Notes under the pieces: model-generated
The model's database searches: none
What the model was told of the DNA's origin: nothing
Seen by the model: the letters and a program-made list of their open reading frames with translations, nothing else
Assembly (NCBI GenBank): GCA_016715825.1
Contig: JADJXO010000006.1
Span: 1 to 64,000 of the forward strand
DNA length: 64,000 nt
Source: Nitrospira sp.
Lineage (GTDB): Bacteria; Nitrospirota; Nitrospiria; Nitrospirales; Nitrospiraceae
Reading direction: 5' to 3'
Position numbers and translations under genes: made by a program
In this document: piece by piece, positions 61,061 through 64,000 of the stretch
Position numbering within the stretch: position 1 is the stretch's first letter
How the letters are laid out: every line of letters starts with the position of its first letter

Positions 61061-61827
61061 TTCCAGCGAGTCGATTCCACGATACGATGTGTGAGAAACA
61101 GCATGAGCGCGAGTCCGCTTCCGAAGTACACGAAGTCGCTCGTGTCGATCAACCCGCGGACGAGGTGATCATAGTGCTCCATGTAAGAGACATATGAAAT
61201 AATATGGCCGGCGGTGGTATCGCCGAACAGACTGCCCAAACCGGCGATCAACCAGATCGTCAACAGCATGCCGAAGCTGACAAAGGCGGCGACGATCTGG
61301 TTTTCCGTCAGCGCCGAGGCAAAGACCCCCACGGAGAGAAACAAGGCTCCCAACAGCACCATTCCTAGGTACCCGGTCCAGATCGGGTTCCAATCAAAAT
61401 CGCTGAACAGCATCAAGACGGTTGGGACCAGGATCGTAAATCCCAAGAGCCCGAGATAGATCAGCAGAACACTCACGAATTTGCCGATGATGATGTCGGT
61501 GATCCTGATGGGAGAGGTGAGCAGGAACTCAAAGGTTCGCAATTTTCGTTCTTCTGCGAACAGGCGCATGGTTAGGATCGGTAAAATGATCAGCAGCACG
61601 ATCCGTACGCTGGCGAAGAGGTTTCGGAAGACCAGGTCGTTCAGGTTGATTTGTGCGACCCCTCCCTGCATTTGCATCAGCTGGATGGCTTGTGCCCCGG
61701 CAAATCCGACATAGAGATAGGAGAGCAGTCCGAAGATGAGCAGAAAGACCGCCCCTACGACATACACGATGGGTGAGACGAAGTACCCGCGGAGTTCTTT
61801 GGCGATGATGGCTTGCACAGGGGTCAT
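61057..61827 (-). CDS. ABC-2 type permease, GldF-like
   Basis: About 256 residues, starting at ATG 61827 with AGGTGGA 5 nt upstream (the frame opens at 61971 inside the ATPase gene). Six membrane segments, including IVYVVGAVFLLIFGLLSYLY then SVLLIYLGLLGFTILVPTVL and IVAAFVSFGMLLTIWLIAGL. LRTFEFLLTSPIRITDIIIGK is the conserved cytoplasmic coupling loop of GldF/NosY-like permeases. Works with the ATPase encoded just upstream. Confidence 0.9.
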   Translation of the reverse strand: MTPVQAIIAKELRGYFVSPIVYVVGAVFLLIFGLLSYLYVGFAGAQAIQLMQMQGGVAQINLNDLVFRNLFASVRIVLLIILPILTMRLFAEERKLRTFEFLLTSPIRITDIIIGKFVSVLLIYLGLLGFTILVPTVLMLFSDFDWNPIWTGYLGMVLLGALFLSVGVFASALTENQIVAAFVSFGMLLTIWLIAGLGSLFGDTTAGHIISYVSYMEHYDHLVRGLIDTSDFVYFGSGLALMLFLTHRIVESTRWK

Positions 61828-61835
61828 CGATCCAC

Positions 61836-62819
61836 CTACGCGTCCGTCCGTTCGGCGGAGGCACCGACCATGGCCTCTGCCGGTTCTGCGAGGTGATTCT
61901 CGTGGCGTGTGAGTTGGAGGAAGACGTCCTCCAATGTCATGGATATGGTGCGGAGTTCGAGCAAGCCCCAATTGGATGAGACCACCAGACGCGCGATCTC
62001 ATCTCGCAGATCACGGCCTAGCTCACATTCGAGAAGGAAGCTTCCTCCCCCCTGTCCCGGCAGCACATTGAGGATGCCTGGGATCGCGCGAAGTTTCATG
62101 TCGCAGTCGGGGGGGACGGACTTGAGGGTGATGGAAACCTTCTCTGATTGGCGTAATCGGGCCGACAATTGTTCGGGGGTGTCCTCTGCGACGATGCGCC
62201 CCTTGTTGATAATGACGACTCGTTGGCAGACTGCGGTCGCCTCCGGGAGGATGTGCGTGCTGAGGATCACGGAATGGGAACCGGCCAGGCTCTTGATCAG
62301 CTCCCGGATCTCGATGATCTGCTTTGGGTCGAGCCCGACCGTCGGTTCGTCGAGGATCAGGACCGGGGGATCATGGAGCACCGCCTGTGCCAGCCCTACG
62401 CGCTGGCGGTACCCGCGCGAGAGATTTCCGATCAGCCGATGACGCACTGAGCCTAGTTCAAGCTTGCCGATGGCTTGGTCGAGCCCTGCTGTGAGGGCCT
62501 GCCCCGTCATGCCACGGAGACGGCCGACGAAGGTTAGATACTCGGTGACGGTGAGCTCCTGATAGACGGGTGGCGTCTCCGGCAGATAGCCGATCTGTCG
62601 CTTGACTTCCAGTGGCTGATCCGTGCAATCAAATCCTGCGACACGAGCGTGGCCTTCTGTTGCCGGCATAAAGCACGTGAGGATCCGCATCGTGGTCGTC
62701 TTGCCAGCCCCATTGGGACCGAGAAATGCCAACACCTCTCCCTTGGCCACCGAAAAGGTGACGCGATCGATTGCCGTATGATGGCCGTACCGCTTGGTAA
62801 TGTTGTGAACGTCGATCAC
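61836..62819 (-). CDS. ABC transporter ATP-binding protein, GldA-like
   Basis: A 327-residue ATPase. Walker A is FLGPNGAGKTTTMRILT, the Q-loop is GYLPETPPVY, the signature is NLSRGYRQRVGLAQAVLH, Walker B is VLILDEPTVGLDPKQ and the switch His is in VILSTHILPEA. A C-terminal ~90-residue extension follows. First gene of the four-gene ABC operon. The permease gene follows after 8 nt. Confidence 0.95.
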   Translation of the reverse strand: MIDVHNITKRYGHHTAIDRVTFSVAKGEVLAFLGPNGAGKTTTMRILTCFMPATEGHARVAGFDCTDQPLEVKRQIGYLPETPPVYQELTVTEYLTFVGRLRGMTGQALTAGLDQAIGKLELGSVRHRLIGNLSRGYRQRVGLAQAVLHDPPVLILDEPTVGLDPKQIIEIRELIKSLAGSHSVILSTHILPEATAVCQRVVIINKGRIVAEDTPEQLSARLRQSEKVSITLKSVPPDCDMKLRAIPGILNVLPGQGGGSFLLECELGRDLRDEIARLVVSSNWGLLELRTISMTLEDVFLQLTRHENHLAEPAEAMVGASAERTDA

Positions 62820-63301
62820 GAAAGTGATATCGGTGCGAACAACTGTGGTATTTGGAGCAGTCTCGCTCTCAAAACAACAATCTGAGCAGCAACCACAGGG
62901 ATATTACTCACAACATCCGAGGCAGTCAAGACGGCCATGTGGCTTAAGAGTGACAGATGACTCCATCACGCTGAATGTTCGTGCGAACGGGGTCGTCGTA
63001 CAGGAACAGTTCTTCGCCGTTCCGGATGGCTCATTCATGAGTCTCGATCTTGTCATTCGAGGACGTGTCAACTTAAGGTGTTGAATTTCGATCTCATCTC
63101 ATTTATATCTGGACCCCGATAGAGTAGACCGTTGTCGGTTTTGTGTAGGGTGACTCTCCTCATGGATCCACTACGGTTTCCATACGGAGGTGGGGGAGGC
63201 AGGTACTCCGGTCGGTATTGTTGAAAGCCCATACCTTTCATACTCTGATCTCCACTCGTCCCAGAAGTAAACGATTCCGGTAGAGGGAGGCGGCTCATAG
63301 C
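62820..63301. other. Intergenic region with two weak overlapping small ORFs
   Basis: About 480 bp. A rightward frame 62824-63084 reads VTDDSITLNVRANGVVVQEQ near its end, and a leftward frame 63068-63319 reads RRVTLHKTDNGLLYRGPDIN. Both look partly protein-like and converge with a 17-nt overlap at their 3' ends. Neither has a convincing start or RBS, so I list them only as possibilities. The gap must also carry the promoter of the leftward ABC operon. Confidence 0.35.
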
Positions 63302-63935
63302 ATGAACACCTACTCTCATCGCACTCGGCTCTCAACCTCAAGTTCTTTTGCGCTCTTCTTCTGCCTCTCCCTGGGGGCCTGCTCATGGGTTCCCAAGGGG
63401 GACATGCAACTTGACGTCGGCATCAAGGATCGAGGAGTGGCTTCCTGGTATGGTGCAGTTCCACGGCAGGAAGGCGGCGAACGGCGAACTGTTCGACATG
63501 GAAGCTCTGACCGCGGCACACCGTACCATGCCACTAGGGAGTGTGGTCCGTGTCACCAACCTCATCAATGGCAAACATCTCCATGTGCGGATTACCGACC
63601 GAGGTCCCTATGAAAAAGGGCGAATCATCGATCTGTCTCGCAGAGCGGCGATGCAATTGGGTATGGAGCATGAGGGATTGACGTATGTGCAGATTGAGAT
63701 CGTCGGTGAGCGCCGTCCGGAGCTCATGTGGCTTAAAGAGACCTTTGCTGGACGAACGGCTTCGGTGCTGACGGATGCCAGACCATGGTTTGACCGGACT
63801 TCATCCGGCATGACTGCTCACGCTCGAAATCTTCAGGGTGACCTCTGGGTAGCCAGGCGGAATCGTTGGGCTCTGGCGATGCTTGCGGTCGATCATTCAG
63901 TGGGATCTCCGGTCCCCGCATTAGTGCTTGCCTAA
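63302..63935 (+). pseudogene. RlpA-like septal ring lipoprotein gene, frameshifted
   Basis: The first frame (from ATG 63302) encodes a lipoprotein signal (FALFFCLSLGACSWVPKG, lipobox LGAC) and VGIKDRGVASWYGA, the start of the RlpA double-psi barrel. The rest of the domain (FHGRKAANGELFDMEALTAA then GSVVRVTNLINGKHLHVRIT and DRGPYEKGRIIDLSRRAAMQ) continues in the +1 frame to 63935. The switch is near 63454, immediately after ASWYG, and needs two extra bases or one fewer. RlpA is a lytic transglycosylase or structural protein of the division septum. The catalytic region is otherwise well kept, so a recent mutation or a sequence error is plausible. Confidence 0.8.
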
Positions 63936-63961
63936 TCTCACCGACATTGATTCTATCCTGG

Positions 63962-63991
63962 TTGACAGTGTGCAAAGGTCTCCACTAGACT
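63962..63991 (+). promoter_or_regulatory. Candidate sigma-70 promoter at window end
   Basis: A perfect -35 box TTGACA (63962-63967), an 18-nt spacer, and TAGACT (63986-63991) as the -10 box. It points out of the window to the right, after the rlpA-like gene, and probably drives the next gene. Confidence 0.5.
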
Positions 63992-64000
63992 GCCGGTTCT

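Noticed and set aside
62824..63319. Two small convergent frames in the gap before the rlpA-like gene
   Set aside because: Parts look protein-like, but starts and RBSs are missing, so they are described only as part of the intergenic entry.

Overview
The window looks like a chromosome segment of a Nitrospira-type bacterium (phylum Nitrospirota). This is inferred from the gene mix and not proved by a marker: a bacterial DNA topoisomerase VI A subunit, DsrE/TusA sulfur-carrier genes, YtxH and DUF3365 heme proteins, a GldA/GldF/GldG-like transport set, and moderately GC-rich coding DNA. There are no rRNAs, no CRISPR array and no prophage. One tRNA-Leu(UAA) is present.

Layout. 1-4.6 kb: topoisomerase VI A (cut by the window edge) and an SF2 helicase, then an accessory patch with a VapBC-type toxin-antitoxin pair, an IS transposase stub, a second divergent copy of the helicase 3' end, a decayed DUF2971 gene and a DUF3817 membrane protein. 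5.2-14.4 kb: a secreted protein, an EEP-family phosphoesterase/nuclease, a mini-thioredoxin with a zinc-ribbon protein, then an AddB-like/AddA-like helicase-nuclease pair and a small zincin. 14.4-20.4 kb: lgt, YtxH, a three-gene envelope cluster (outer-membrane barrel, SBP_bac_3 lipoprotein, DUF3365 heme protein), tRNA-Leu and small proteins. 20.4-31 kb: polA, nth, rpsU, ftcD, DsrE and TusA sulfur-relay genes, a Rieske oxygenase and a CPA2 antiporter. 31-36 kb: a UDP-sugar epimerase, an MBL hydrolase with a PqqD-like domain, a VOC protein and hemD. 36.1-38.5 kb: an RNA-like hairpin region, a frameshifted IS1380 element and a 24-residue lysine-rich peptide gene. 38.7-50.2 kb: alcohol dehydrogenase, YceI, a TonB-like protein, the tdh-kbl threonine pathway with two extra kbl 3'-end copies, rplI, glyA, nrdR and a two-component system whose kinase carries an N-terminal Rossmann domain. 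50.3-57.9 kb: four paralogous secreted lipoproteins made of cadherin-like beta-sandwich repeats. 58.1-62.8 kb: an ABC export system of the GldA/F/G type with a DUF4340 protein. 63.3-63.9 kb: a frameshifted rlpA-like gene.

How the genes fit together. tdh, kbl, glyA and ftcD all feed glycine and one-carbon folate metabolism. NrdR sits just before the Rossmann-kinase/NarL-type pair, which may read an intracellular redox or nucleotide ligand. The four cadherin-like lipoproteins lie next to a Gld-type ABC system, suggesting a surface or extracellular-matrix locus. Two places (helicase, kbl) show the same history: an intact gene, an accessory insert, then a divergent copy of the gene's 3' end.

Best candidates for something new: the Rossmann-domain kinase, the cadherin-like paralogue array beside the Gld-type system, the PqqD-like/MBL fusion, the 24-aa histone-H1-like peptide, and the repeated 3'-tail architecture.
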